Below, one piece after another: positions 11,801-26,100 of a stretch of 64,000 nucleotides of DNA; the stretch's first letter is position 1, and every line of letters starts with the position of its first letter. Origin of the DNA: Symbiodinium natans (Eukaryota > Sar > Dinophyceae > Suessiales > Symbiodiniaceae); contig CAJNDS010002384.1 in the NCBI GenBank assembly GCA_905221605.1, positions 301,731-365,730 on the forward strand, read 5' to 3'. The translations under genes and the position numbers were made by a program. The notes under the pieces were generated by a model. The model was not told where the DNA came from. It was given only the letters and a program-made list of their open reading frames with translations, and did not search any database.

Positions 11801-14800
11801 ACACATGCGTCGTTTGTGCTGACAGGCGCGGTACTTAGAGAGGCCCTGGACACTTGCCGAGCGCGCGCTGGGGGGCTCGCCAAACGCTGGCAGGCGCGAC
11901 ACATGCGTCGTTTGTGCTGGCAGGCGCGGTACTTAGGGCCCCTGGACCTTTGCCGCGCGCGCGCTGGGGGGCTCCCAAACGCTGTGGCAGGCGCGACACA
12001 TGGGTCGTTTGTGCTGACAGGCGCGGTACTTAGAGGCCCTGGACCCTTGCCGAGCGCGCGCTGGGGGGCTCGCCAAACGCTGGCAGGCGCGACACATGCG
12101 TCGTTTGTGCTGACAGGCACAGTACTTAGAGGCCCTGGACACTTGCCGAGCGCGCGCTGGGGGCTCGCCAAACGCTGGCAGGCGCGATACATGCGTCGTT
12201 TGTGCTGGCAGGCGCGGTACTTAGGGCCCCTGGACCTTTGCCGTGCGCGCGCTGGGGGGCTCGCCAAACGCTGGCAGGCGCGACACATGCGTCGTTTGCG
12301 CTGGCAGGCGCGGTACTTAAGGGGCCCTGGACCTTTGCCGCACGCGCTGGGGGGCTCGCCAAACGCTGGCAGGCGCGACACATGCGTCGTTTGTGCTGGC
12401 AGGCGCGGTACTTAGGGCCCCTGGACCTTTGCCGCGCGCGCGCTGGGGGGCTCGCCAAACGCTGGCAGGCGCGACACATGCGTCGTTTGTGCTGGCAGGC
12501 GCGGTACTTAGGGCCCCTGGACCTTTGCCGCGCGCGCGCTGGGGGGCTCGCCAAACGCTGGCAGGCGCGACACATGGGTCGTTTGTGCTGACAGGCGCGG
12601 TACTTAGAGGCCCTGGACTCTTGCCGAGCGCGCGCTGGGGGGCTCGCCAAACGCTGGCAGGCGCACATGCGTCGTTTGTGCTGACAGGCGCGGTACTTAG
12701 AGGCCCTGGACCCTTGCGGGCTCGCCAAACGCTGGCAGGCGCGACACATGCGTCGTTTGTGCTGGCAGGCGCAGTACTTAGGGCCCCTGGACCTTTGCCG
12801 CGCGCGCGCTGGGGGGCTCGCCAAACGCTGGCAGGCGCGACACATGCGTCGTTTGTGCTGGCAGGCGCGGTACTTAGGGCCCCTGGACCTTTGCCGCGCG
12901 CGCTGGCCAAACGCTGGCAGGCGCGACACATGCGTCGTTTGTGCTGACAGGCGCGGTACTTAGAGGCCCTGGACACTTGCCGAGCGCGCTGGGGGGCTCG
13001 CCAAACGCTGGCAGGCGCGACACATGCGTCGTTTGTGCTGGCAGGCGCGGTACTTAGGGCCCCTGGACCTTTGCCGCACGCGCGCTGAGGGGCTCGCCAA
13101 ACGCTGGCAGGCGCGACACATGCGTCGTTTGTGCTGGCAGGCGCGGTACTTATTAGGGGCCCTGGACCTTTGCCGCGCGCGCGCTGGGGGGCTCGCCAAA
13201 CGCTGGCAGGCGCGACGCATGCGTCGTTTGTGCTGGCAGGCGCGGTGCTTGGGCCCTGGACCCTTGCCGCGCGTGCGCTGGGGGGCTCGCCAAACGCTGG
13301 CAGGCGCGACACATGCGTCGTTTGTGCTGGCAGGCGCGGTACTTAAGGCCCCTGGACCTTTGCCGCGCGCGCGCTGGGGGGCTCGCCAAACGCTGGCAGG
13401 CGCGACACATGCGTCGTTTGTGCTGGCAGGCGCGGTACTTAGGGGCCCTGGACCTTTGCCGGGCGCGCGCTGGGGGGCTCGCCAAACGCTGGCAGGCGCG
13501 ACACATGCGTCGTTTGTGCTGGCAGGCGCGGTACTTAGGGGCCCTGGGCCCTTGCCGCACGCGCGCTGGGGGGCTCGCCAAACGCTGGCAGGCGCGACGC
13601 ATGCGTCGTTTGTGCTGGCAGGCGCGGTACTTAGGGGGCCCTGGACCCTTGCGGCGCGCGCGCTGGGCGGCTCGCCAAACGCTGGCAAGCGCGACACATG
13701 CGTCGTTTGTGCTGGCAGGTGCGGTACTTAGGGCCTCTGGACCTTTGCCGCGCACACGCTGGGGGGCTCGCCAAACGCTGGCAGGCGCGACACATGCGTC
13801 GTTTGTGCTGGCAGGCGCGGTACTTAGGCCTTGGACTCTTGCCGCGCGCGCGCTGGAAGGGCTCGCCAAACGCTGGCAGGCGCGACACATGCGTCCTTTG
13901 TGCTGGCAGGCGCGGTACTTAGGGGCCCTGGACCCTTGCCGCGCGCGCGCTGGGGGGCTCGCGAAACGTTGGCAGGCGCGACACATGCGTCCTTTGTGCT
14001 GGCCGGCGCGGCTCTCAGGGGCCCAGGACCGTTGCCGCGCGCGCGCTAGGGGGGCTCGCCAAATGCTGGTAGGCGCGACACGCGCGTCGTTTGGGCTGGT
14101 AGGCGTGGTACTCAATAGGCGCCACCTACCATATCATGCGCACCGCACCACACCATGGGCACCATGTACCACACGGTACGCACCATGCACCACACAGTAC
14201 GCGCATTGCAAACTGAAGCCTGGTCAGGGCGCTCGTTGGCCGTGCTTTGTGCTTTTTTTGTGCTTTTTTTTTGTTTTTGCTTTTTGTGCTTTTTTGCTTT
14301 TTGTCATGTCCTTTACTGATTCTTAACTCAGTGTAGTTGTCAAGTCCAAATGCTGGACCGTGTTCATCGAGTGGCATGGCGCGGAGTCGGAGTGCTTCCT
14401 GACGCGCTGGTACGAGGACTGCCGCCTGCATCTGATGTAGGGTTGGGGTCAGTGGAGACATGTGTTGCCAGATTTCCTGCAGTTGTCGACTTCCGCAGCC
14501 ATGTCGCTCGTAGGATTAGTTTCTCATGACATGTCAGTCCTGGATTTAGCATCACTATGTATGATGCTGCTACTACTCTTTTGTTGTTTATCAGCGTGGT
14601 TTTGCTGCAGGTGTTGCTTTGGTAGGTCAGAGATGTCGCTTGAGCAGCACCGTGGTCATTGGCGCGCTTTTTATTGGCGTCGGACCCCGGCACGTGATGC
14701 GATAAAGCAAAGGCACGTCACGGCGTGCCGGTACAAGGCTCGTACCTTCGAGATGGTGCACAGCAGCAAGTGCCGCTTTTGCGTGAGGCCAAACGTGCCG

Positions 14801-17800
14801 CTGCAGCGGCACTATGGTCAATGGCGCACGTTTTTCTGCAGCACGGCACGTGGTGCAAGGAAACGCGTCCTGACGTGCTGGTACGAGGACTGGGATGCAC
14901 CTTGATGTTTGGCTTGGGTTGCATCGAGATCTTACTTTTGCCTTCACGCACGTTTCGAAGTCCCGCAGCCATTTCATCTTAAGATCCGCGTTAGTACAAG
15001 TTTTGTACCAACTGTTGTAGTTGTAGTTCTTGTTGTACTTATTTGGTGTCTCTTATCGGCTCTAAGATCTCTTATCGGTTGTAAGACATTGTAAGACATG
15101 CCGCTTGAGCAGCATCACGGCAAGTGGCGTGCGTATCTTCGCAAAGGTGGCCAGCAAGGTCAGAAGCAGACAACACACGAATTAATAAACATACACACAG
15201 CGCGCGCCAAGTTGGAGAGTGGGTTTCCCTGCTAGGCTGCTGCTCGGAACTGCTTGCCTTTCCCTTTCAGGGTGATGGGGGATGATCTCGCTCTCGAGGC
15301 CAAGGCCCCTCCCAAAGCTTCGAGGCCCGAAACCCGCAGAAGTGTAAGTTTATTTAAGTTTGAAGCAGGGTAGTAGGGGATGATCTCGTTCTCGAGGCCA
15401 AGGCCCCTCCCAAAGCTTCGAGGCCTGAAACCCGCAGCATCGTTAAGTGTAAGCTTAAAGTTTTAAGCCACTCTCGGGTTTAGGGTTGTGCTAGGAAGAA
15501 CAAAACCCACCATGACGTTGAAACACCCTTTGATGCACACTGGGTTGCCGCCTTAATAGACTGGGGGCACCGTCTGACTGCGCCCAGGTCTCTTGTGCGG
15601 ACTCGCGGACTATGCTCTAGACAGCCTCTACGCAGCTTGCATAGAGGCCTAACGTTGGTGCTCCCCCTTTTTTTTGTTTTTTTTAGACACTACATATAAA
15701 GCCGAGCCCGAACAGCTGGTCACGTGGAAGAAGCAGGAAGATCGCGTGTCAATACCTGCCGAAGAGACTGTGGATGAGAAGGATTCGCACAGGCGCATTC
15801 CTGGCACCGAGCAATGCTGGCGACTGCTTTAGCAGCCATGTCATGGCTCCTGTCCATCCTAAACTTCGCGCGGTACTCACTATGCTGACGGCATCGGTGA
15901 ATTGCATCCAGAAGAAGCTGCAGCTGACCACTGGCATCCGCACGGACTTGCCGCTTGTGCGTCGTCTGTCTTCAGCGTCACTGTCAGACACCTAGACCCT
16001 TTGGTCAGCGCTCAGGGTTTGTCAGGGACGTTGGAGGTAGGCCGGCGGCTTGCGCATTCAGGGGTTCAGGGTTTGACCGCTCCATGCGACTCTGAGCTCG
16101 TGAAGTTTGTTTGCACAAGGAGCCAGAAAATAACTCTGTCAAGTCAGGACGCTCATGAATTACAGCAGCTAGCACCCTTGTAGGGAACCACAGACTGCGA
16201 CGAGCAAGAATCGGAGTTGCCGTTCAAGAACTCAAAATCAGGTTGTCCTAATATGGATATGGATGGAGACCCGATGCTGCCCGGGCTGCCGCAGCCGCTG
16301 ACGCCCGCCCCATCCATATTCATGTTACGACTACTTGGGTTTGTGGTCTTGAATCAGCAACTCACTGAATCCATACCACACAGATGGACGCCCTGACTTG
16401 CCAGATTTTGAGGTGTAGGCCCCTATGGGCAAGGTCTCCAGGCTTCGGCTCCTTTTTGCAAAAGGGGAGATAAGAAGGATAACGTGCACAACAAACAGAC
16501 AGACAGGCCCCTAGCCTGGTACCCTAGTCCCGAACCCGCCCGGTTTAGGGAACGGCGCGCCCTACACCTCAACCCCCTAAACCCGCGATGGCCTGGTACG
16601 AGGTGGAGGAGATCAAGGCGCAGCCTTTGCACAACAGCAGGCTTTGCGCCCAAACGCGGGGGCCGGTGGTTTAAGAGCGGCAGGCCGCCACGCCCAGCAC
16701 GCGTCCATGTCCGCCGCCATGCCCTCTTCTTCCACGATGGGCTCGAGGCGTCGGCTGACGGAATCCAGCGCGGCCGGGACCACTGCGAACATCGCGGTTC
16801 AGTGACGAGTTACCTCGTCTGCAGCGCGTTTGCGCTGGACTGGCCGTGGCATCCTCGACTTCATCGCGGCGGAGTCTCTCTTTTTCTCTTCACTATCTTG
16901 TATGGGGCCTAGCTGCTGTGCTTAGCCTGCCCCCAGGGCTGGGCCCGAACGCAATCAACGCCCAGAATTGCAGAAGCAGACAACGCACGAATTAAGAAAC
17001 ATACACACACCGCGCGCTAGTTGGAGGGTCGGTTTCCCTGCTAGCTGCTGCTCGGAACTGCTTGCCTCTCTCTTTCAGGGTGGTAGGGGATGATCTCGCT
17101 CTTGAGGCCAAGGCTCCTCCCAAAGCTTCGAGGCTCGAAACCCGCACCATCGTGAAGTTTAAGTTTTATGTTTTAAGTTTTGAGCACCCCTCGGGTTTAG
17201 GGTAGTGCAGCCCGGGCTTAGGCTTGGGTTCGTGATTCGGTTTCGGTTTGGGCCTGGCCTTAGAGCTCTTGGCATATGTGGTATAGTCCGCTTGGGCTGT
17301 CCTTTTTTTTAATTTGCGTTTTTTCTCGTCCTTGGGTTGCGGTTGTGCTAGGAACAAAACCCACCACGACGTTGAAACACCCTTTGATGCACACTGGGTT
17401 GCCGCCTTAATAATCTGGGGGCATCGTCTGACTGCGCCCAGGTGTCTTGTGCGGACTCGCGGATTATGCTCTAGACAGCCTCTACGCAGCTTGCATAGAG
17501 GCCTAACGTTGACAATGTCGGTGAATTGCATCCAGAGGAAGCTGAAGCTGACACTGGCGTCCTTGCTGCTAGCACGGGTGCCAATGTTCAGCTATTCATC
17601 GATGTTGTCAACGGTAGGCCTCCACGCAGGCACCCATACAGTTTCTCCACGCACAGACGACGTCCCCCGTGGGCAGTAAGCAGTCGTGCATCGCCAACAG
17701 TCGCTGCATCTATCGAGTAGCGGATGTACCATGTCCGGGGTCGCTGCTGGCATGCTCCAGCCAGAGACAGGTTCTGCCGACCTAGACTCACGTCAAAACG

Positions 17801-20800
17801 TCGAGTATGGCGATATTTTCAGTGAAGGGGTTGTTGCCTTTTTTTGACAACCTGTGCCAGATCAAGAAGGATGGCCAGTGTTGCTGTGTGCTCGAGTCGA
17901 TGAGTCCAATTTCCATTACGACATGCTGCGCGACCCGGATTGGGAAGCCGGTGCAGGGAGAAACGTGCCCGCGACTCTGCAAACACAAGAGCTTATGGCT
18001 GTGCTCGTTGCTCCACTTTACATGCGTATCGCATAGCTCTTTCGGAGAGGAACAGCCACCATTTTCTACTATCTGTGTCTGGCCCGGGCCTCAGTCTTGG
18101 ACTGGACTCGGAGAATTTGGCTTTCAGTTTGATTGGACTTCTTCTCAGGTTCGGGTATGTTTCGACTGCCATTGAAAGGTTCTGGACCAAACGACTTCAA
18201 CGAGAGCTGCGTTGTGTGGGGTGCTCAGCTATTTTGGCAGTCGACCCACCGTGCGACCTCACAGCTCCAGCATTGAAAGTGGTGCTGTTTCTGTTGATGC
18301 CGCGCGACCCGCATACCAGGATGACTTGCACGTCGCAGCAGTTTTGTTCACTAGTCAGTTGTTACCAGGCAAACCACCCGGTGACGGCCTCAGGTCTTCC
18401 AACGTCGAGTTCAATTGCGGATTGCACGGCTCCGAGAACTATTTCGACGGGTAGCTACCTTGATCAGTGCCAGCATCCCACGCGAGTGGAGTGTGAGTGC
18501 TTAGATGTCGGCCGTGCAGGTACAGATGATCTCCCCGCATGGGCGGAAAGCGGCCTTGCACCGCCGACACTCGCTGTATCTGCCGACCCGGATTGGGAAG
18601 GAGATCAAGCGCTTGCTCAGGAGACGCACTCGGCGACTAGCGTCGCCCCTTCATTAAACAAAGATCGGCAGCTACATTGGTTCTGCGACCTGGGGTCGCG
18701 CCTCACCAATGTACGACTGACACACATGTTACTTGTGCAATTATTCTTGACGCGTCACTCTTTACTTTCGCGCGGTTTCGCACTCGCACTCCCGAACACA
18801 CGCTCACACTCACGCACACACTCACGCACTCACTCATGGCCACACACTCACTCCATCGCTCTCTCACTCTCACTTCTGTACTCTTTCTGAATAGAAAACT
18901 TTGCATGTGGGGTTATCCGGTCCTTTAATTTAAGGAATTTAAAGAATGTAAGGAATTTATAAAATTTAAATTGGGGGGCTTGGGTCTTGAAATAGGGGCC
19001 GCCGATTTAAATTATATAAATCCGTTAAATTGAAATAGGGCCGGTATTTCTTTTTTAAAGAATTTACGGAATTTAAAGGGCTTAAATTCTGTAAATTCCT
19101 TAAATTGGAAATAGGGGCGGTATTTCTTTTTCAAAGAATTTAAGGAATTTTCAGAATTTTAATTGGGGCGCCTGGGTTTTGAAATAGGGGCCGCCGATTT
19201 AAATTTTATAAATCCTTTAAATTCTTTAAATTCCTTAAATTGGAAATAGGGCCGGTATTTCTTTTTTAAAGAATTTACGGAATTTAAAGGGCTTAAAATC
19301 CTGTAAATTCCTTAAATTGGAAAGGGCGGTATTTCTTTTTTAAAGAATTTCAGGAATTTAAAGGGCTTAAATTCCTTAAATTCCTTAAATTGGAAAATAG
19401 GGCCGGTATTTCTTTTTTAAGGAATTTCAAGAATTTAAGGAATTTATAAAATTTACATTGGGGGGCCTGGGTTTTGAAATAGGGGCCGCCGATTTAAATT
19501 TTATAAATCCTTTAAATTCTTTAAATTCCTTGAATTGGAAAGAGGCCGGTATTTCTTTTTTAGAGAATTTAGGGAATTTACAGGGCTTAAATTCCTTAAA
19601 TTCCTTAAATTGGAAATAGGGCCGGTATTTCTTTTTTAAAGAATTTAAAGAATTTAAGGAATTTGCAAAATGTTAATTGGGGCGCCTGGGTTTTAAAATA
19701 GGGGCCGCCGATTTAAATTTTATAAATCCTTTAAATTCTTTAAATTCCTTAAATTGGAAATAGGGCCGGTATTTCTTTTTTAAAGAATTTACGGAATTTA
19801 AAGGGCTTAAAATCCTGTAAATTCCTTAAATTAGAAATAAGAGCGGCATTTCTTTTTTAAAGAATTTCAGGAATTTAAAGGGCTTAAATTCCTCAAATTC
19901 CTTAAGTTGGAAAATAGGGCCGGTATTTTTTTTAAGAATTTTAAGAATTTAAGGAATTTATAAAATTTAAATTGGGTGGCCTGGGTTTTGAAATAGGGGC
20001 CGCCGATTTGAATTTTTTAAATCCTTTAAATTCTTTAAATTCCTTAAATTGGAGATAGGCCGGTATTTAAAGAATTTACGGAATTTAAAGGGCTTAAATT
20101 CCTTATATTCCTTAAATTGGAAATAGGGCCGGTATGTCTTTTTTAAAGAATTTAAAGACTTTCAGGAGTTTACAAAATTATAATTGGGGCGCCTGGGTTT
20201 TGAAATAGGGGCCGCCGATTTAAATTTTATAAATCCTTTAAATTCTTTAAATTCCTTAAATTGGAAATAAGGCCGGTATTTCTTTTTTTAAGAATTTATG
20301 GAATTCAAAGGGCTTAAATTCCTTAAATTCCTAAAATTGGAAAATAGGGCCGGTATTTCTTCTTTAAGGAATGTAAAGAATTTCAGGGATTTATAAAATT
20401 TAAATAGGTGGGCCTTTTGAAATAGGGGCCGCCGAATTAAATTTTCATAAGTCCTTTCAATTCTTTAAATTCTTTAAATTGGAAATACGGCCGGTATTTC
20501 TTTTTTAAAGAATTTATGGAATTTAGAGGGCTTAAATTCCTTAAATTCCCTTTAAATTCCTTAAATTCCTTAAATTGGAAATAGGGCCGGTGTTTCTTTT
20601 TTAAGGAATTTAAAGAATGTAAGGAATTTATAAAATTTAAATTGGGGGGCCTGGGTCTTGAAATATGGGCCGCCGATTTAAATTTTATAAATGCTGTAAA
20701 CTCTAAATTGGAAATAGGGCCGGTATTTCTTTTTTAAAGAATTTAAGGAATTTAAAGGGCTTAATTTCCTTAAATTCCTTAGATTGGAAATAGGGCCGGT

Positions 20801-23102
20801 ATTTCTTTTTTAAGGAATTTAAAGAACTTAAGGAATTTACAAAATTTAAATTGGGGGGCCTGGGTTTTGAAATAATGCCGCCGATTTAAATTTTATAAAT
20901 CCTTTAAATTCTTTAAATTCCTTAAATTGGAAATAGGCCTGTATTTCTTTTTTAAAGAATTTAAGGAATTTAACGGGCTTAAATTCCTTAAATTCCTTAA
21001 ATTGGAAATAGGGCCGGTATTTCTTTGTTAAGGAATTTAAAGAATTTAAAGAATTTACAAAATTTAAATTGGGGGGCCTGGGTTTTGAAATAGGGGCCGC
21101 CGATTAAAAAGGCTTTTTTAAATTTCAAAACCACCTTAAATTCCTAAATACCTAATTTTTGAATTTAATGAATTTAGGGTTTTTTTAAAATTAAAAAGGG
21201 CTGTAAAAAACGAAACCCTTAAATTCCTTAAGTTCCTAAATACCTAATTTAGGAATTTAAGGAATGTAAGGTTGTTTAAAAATTTTAAAAAGGGCCGGCC
21301 CAACAATTTTATTTACCCAATTTAAGAATTTAAGCAATTAGGGCGTTTTTTGAATTTTAACAAAAACCCTTAAATTCCTAAATACCTAATGTAGGAATTT
21401 AAGGAATTTAAGATTTTTTAAAATTTAGAAAGGCCTTTTTTGCATTTTGAAAAACCTTAAATTCCTTATTCGTTAAATTCCTAAATACATAATTTAAGAA
21501 TTTAAGGAATTGCAGGAATTTAAGGTTTTTTTAAATTTAAAAAAGGGCCGGCCCAACAATTTTATTTACCCAATTTAAGCATTTAAAGAATTTAAGGTTG
21601 TTTAAAATCAAAAAATGCCTTTTTTAATTTTTTTAATTTTACGAAAACCTTAAATTCTTAAACTTCTTTAAATTCCTAAATACCTAATTTACGAATTTAA
21701 GGAATTTAAGGAATTTAAGGTTTTTAACATTTAAAAAAGGGCCGGCCAAAAAACAAATATTTACCCAATTTAAGAATTTAAGGAATTTAAGGAATTTAAG
21801 GTTGAAAGCCCTGGCCTTCTAGATTTTAAGAGTTTTAAGGATTTTTTTCATATTTAAAAGGTGGGGAGGCCCAGCTCCTTCCCCCTAAATCCTTAAACCC
21901 TAAGCCCCAAGCCCCTAAGCGCCTAAGGGCCTCACCCCTAAACCCTTAAGCCCTAAACCCTACGCTCCTAAGCTCCGAACAACCTACCCCCTAGACCCTT
22001 AAACCCTAAGCTCCAAAGCTCCTAAGCTCCTCAACGTCTACCCCCTAAACCCTAAACCCTAAGCTCCTGAGGTCCTAAGCGCCTAAGTGCCTACCCCCTA
22101 AATCCTCAAACCCTAAGCTCCAAAGCTCCTAAGCTCCTCAACGTCTGGCCCCTAAACCCTTAAACCCTAAACCCTGAGCTCCTGAGGTCCTAAGCGCCTA
22201 AGTGCCTACCCGCTAAATCCTTAAACCCTCCAAAGCTCCTAAGCTCCTAAGCTCCTACCTTAAATCAAACCCTAAACCCTAAGCTCCTAGGCTCCGAAAT
22301 CCTTAAACCTGCACCCTGAGCTCCTAAGCGCCTCAGCGCCTACCCCCTAAACCCTGCCCTTTTAAATGTTAAAAATCCTTGCCTTCTTCTTTGCTGAAAT
22401 TTTCTAGGTTTTAAGGATTTAAAATTTAAAAGGAGCTTTCGTTTGAGGTTGAGGGCACGCTAGGGCTGACAAAAATCCTTTGCTAGTTTACAAAAAACCC
22501 TTTCGCTTAAACGTGTTTTTTAAAAATACTTTCGTTTTTGAGGGTGGTGGCACACCAAGGTTTACAAGAATCCTTTCGTTTTTGAAGTTCAGGACACACT
22601 AGGGTTTACACAAAAACTGTCGTTTTGACGTTGCCGGCGCAGCTGGTTGATAAACAAGCCTTTCGTTGTTGATGTTGAGGACATATCAAGGTTCAAATCG
22701 AACCTTTCGTTAAAAGATGATGGCGCTTTAAGGTTTTGCAAAACAACAGCTTTCGTTAACGTTGTTGCAGTCTTACGTTTTTCAATACTTTAAGATATTT
22801 ACCAGGCTGCAAGAAGAGCTTTTTTTTGTAAATCCATAATATGATTGAGGTCTTAGGTCTCCACTCTAGATTTTAATGTTTTGCAGTAACCATAACTAAA
22901 ACTGTTTGCATCGTTCAAATACAGTGATGTTTGCCCAATGTTCATATCTAGAGCCTCCCAAATATTATGAAAAAATGAATGCCTGAATTCAATTATTCAA
23001 AATGTTTAAATTATGGGTCCTCTAAAAGACTTAACACCCTTTAAATAGCTAGTGTGGTTCGTTTATTCATCGCATCTCTCTCCCTCTCTTTCTCTTTCAC
23101 TC

Positions 23103-23160
<58 letters not shown>

Positions 23161-26100
23161 TCTCTCCCCCTCTTTGCCTCCTTCCTTCCTTCCCCCTTCC
23201 TTCCTTCCTTCCATTCCTTTCTCTTCTCCTCTTCCTGCTTCTTGTTCTTTCCTCTTCCCTCCTCGCCCCTCCCGTTTTTAATTTGCCATTCAACAAGGAA
23301 TAAAGGAAGAAAGTCAAGGATAAGAGAAGGTAGAGTTGTGTTCACACCAGAAACATGACACATTTTCCGCGAAATATGTGTCAGTAGAGCTGTGCTAACA
23401 CACGAAACATGACACATTTTCTGCAGAATATGTGTCACTAGAGTTGTGTTAACACCAACAGCATGACACATTTTCCGTAAAATATGTGTCAGTAGAGCTG
23501 TGCTAACACCAAAAACATGACACATTTCCCGCAGAATATGTGTCACTCGAGTTGTGTTAACACCATAAATATGACACATTTCCTGCAGAATATGTGTCGC
23601 CAGAGTTGTGTTAACACCAAAAGCATGACATATTTTCCGCAACATATGTGTCAGTGGAGCTGTGCTAGCACCAAAAACGTGACACATTTCCGCGGAATAT
23701 GTGTCACCAGAGTTGCGTTAAAACCAAAAACATGACATGTTTTTTGCAAAATATGTGTCCGTAGAGCTGTGCTAACACAAAACACACATTTTCCGTGGAA
23801 TATGTGTCACCAGAGTTGTGTTAACAAAAAAACATTTTCCGCAGAATATGTGTCAGTAGAGCTGTGCTAACACCAAAAGCATGACACATTTTCCGCAGAA
23901 TATGTGTCACTAGAGTTGTGTTAACACCATAAATATGACACATTTTCTGCAGAATATGTGTCGCAAGAGTTGTGTTAACACTAAAAACATGACACATTTT
24001 CCGCGGAATCTGTGTCACCTGCATCTCCTGCTTTTGTCCTCTCCTAATCGCGTGGACCTTACCCTTATCCTTTTCATAATTCTTCCTTTTTGGTTCTTCT
24101 TTTTTCGAAAAGACAGGGAAGGGAGAGATAAGGGAGAAAAAAGGATAGATAAAGAAGAGTGCCATCTGCTTTGCGCCTTGTTTTGTCTCTCCCTCTCCTT
24201 TATATTCATCTCTCTTCTATTCTATTCTTTTCTTGGCTCTTCCCATTAAAGTTGTGTTCCTCTTATCTCTCCCTCCTTCTCTTCTCCTGTTCCCCTTTAA
24301 GTGACAAAAAACACAAGAAAGGAATAACAAGAGGGGAACGGAAGCCCTTTTCCTGTCTTCTCCTGTTGCAATGAATCAGGAAAAGAGCCCAGGGGATAAG
24401 GAAGGGAATTGAAGAGCTCATTTCGCTACTTTCTCATGCCCTTTCCTTTCTATCCACCACACCAAAACACGACTCTATTCAGGCCACCCACCCCCCCCCC
24501 CCCCGTTGTTTTTTGGCCATGCAGGCATGCATCAAAGCAGATGAAGCCCTTGCAAACCCACCGTGCAAGCGTTGTGTTTGCAAATGGGGGCGGGGAGGGG
24601 GGGGTGGCTGCGGCCCCCGCAACACGGTGCATGCTTCAAAGTCGGGGGCCGGGCCGCCTCTGAGTAGTCTCAATCTTCCAACAGTCAACAGCGGCCCGGA
24701 CCTCCGGCCGACACGTTGTGTGAATGCCGCGGAAAACGCTCGAGACTACACCCAGGCCTGCGGCACCTCCCTACAAACACCCCAGCAGGTGGAACGTCCA
24801 TGCGCAAGCGCATGTTGCCCACCGTCCCGGGTCGAGCTGCGGAGGCTCCCAAATTGCCACGCCGGCACAGCTTGCCTGCGCCCAACATCATGGGCAGGCT
24901 CGTCTATGGGATCTTGTACTGCATCGACCAGGGCCCTAACCCGCGCGATCCAGCAGCACCAGAGGCGCAGCCCGGGCGAAGGAGCTTGAACCTCAAGTAC
25001 AAGTCTGAGTCATGCCGCGCATCGTCCCAGCGGCGCTTCGAACGACGTCTTCTTCCACTGCAGAAGCGAGGAAGATGACAATCGAAGATTAGTGTGCCTC
25101 GCTACGAGAAGCATGCACTTCTTCAAAACGTTGGGACGAAGCTGACCCACAACGCTGATCTCGTCTATCCTTTTCGAGGCAGCAGGAGATGCAGATGAAG
25201 TCCTTGGTTTTGCAGTAGATGATGAATCCGGCGGTTTTGTCGAACTCACCTACTTGGGAAAGTGGCATCGATGGTAGAGGACCGAGGCCACGAATGCTGG
25301 CTGCCTGAACTCATATTGAAAGCCTCTTATTCTTTACGCGCTCCCCGTGTTCATGGGCGCTTGTCTCGAGAAACGATAAGAGAAGGAACGCGACAGCGAT
25401 AGAGCACGGCTCATGGAAACGTTGGTTCCAGTAGGGGTGAGGGATAAACAGAAGCTTTCCTATTTTGAGCTAAAAGGCATACAAAACAAGGCCGACTAAT
25501 TATGAAGGTGGGATTGGGAAATGAGTTCTGAAAAAGTCGACAGGGGTTTTGTGTTTCAAGTTCCCCCCTCCCCTCTGTCCCCGAAAAGAGGAAGCTGATC
25601 GCGGACTTCTACATGACCGGGGACTCGCGGGGACCCCGCGGCAGCCTCCGGCTCAAGCAGCTCACGCCCGGGCACTTAACCAAAATGAGAGAGAAGAAAA
25701 GAGAAAACAGAAAAGAGCCGAGTCATGACCTCTGAACAGAGAGAGGGAGAGGCTGCAAAGTGAGAGGGGACATGAGAAAATAGAGTTACCAAAACGTCAA
25801 GGCGGCCGCAGGGAAAATGTGAGAGAGAGATAGAGAGCCCTGTAACTTGCAAGCAGTTCTTTGCTTTCTCTGAGGCCGGACGCCAAGCAAGAGAGCACCT
25901 GGCACCGTGGCAACGACAAAAGGGCGGAACACGTGGGGCGAACATGATGCGGAGACTTCCCCCATTTTTGTGTCTTCGCTCGGGCCTGCCGTATACACCG
26001 CGCAGGAATGTGGGAAGGCATGGGTAAGGTCTGTCTGCGTCTCTCTCATTTTTCTCCTCCTTCCTCGCTATGGAGTTGATGCCCTTGCCGGGACTATTCG

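Larger units (their letters stand above)
8881..25590 (+). other. Inferred giant intron (about 16.7 kb) of the CNB gene
   Basis: The exon ending GAT CCA CG at 8880 joins in frame to G AAG CTG ATC at 25591 (peptide LTDPR-KLIADFY). Both flanks belong to the same inferred protein and no exon for missing sequence is needed between them. The interval carries nearly all of the window's satellite arrays. The alternative is that a rearrangement or misassembly separated the two gene halves. A transcript spanning the junction would settle it. Confidence 0.55.

Noticed and set aside
11755-14326. Long open frames on both strands across 11.7-14.3 kb
   Set aside because: They follow the 96-bp satellite, whose unit is a multiple of three; no start context, splice sites or non-repeat domain supports a gene.
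23097-23687. 196-residue minus-strand frame with 18-residue repeats
   Set aside because: It is explained by the 54-bp satellite period and runs into the CT tract.
23335-24026. Regularly spaced repeats resembling a CRISPR array
   Set aside because: The whole unit is repeated with scattered substitutions; there are no unique spacers, no cas genes, and the genome is eukaryotic.
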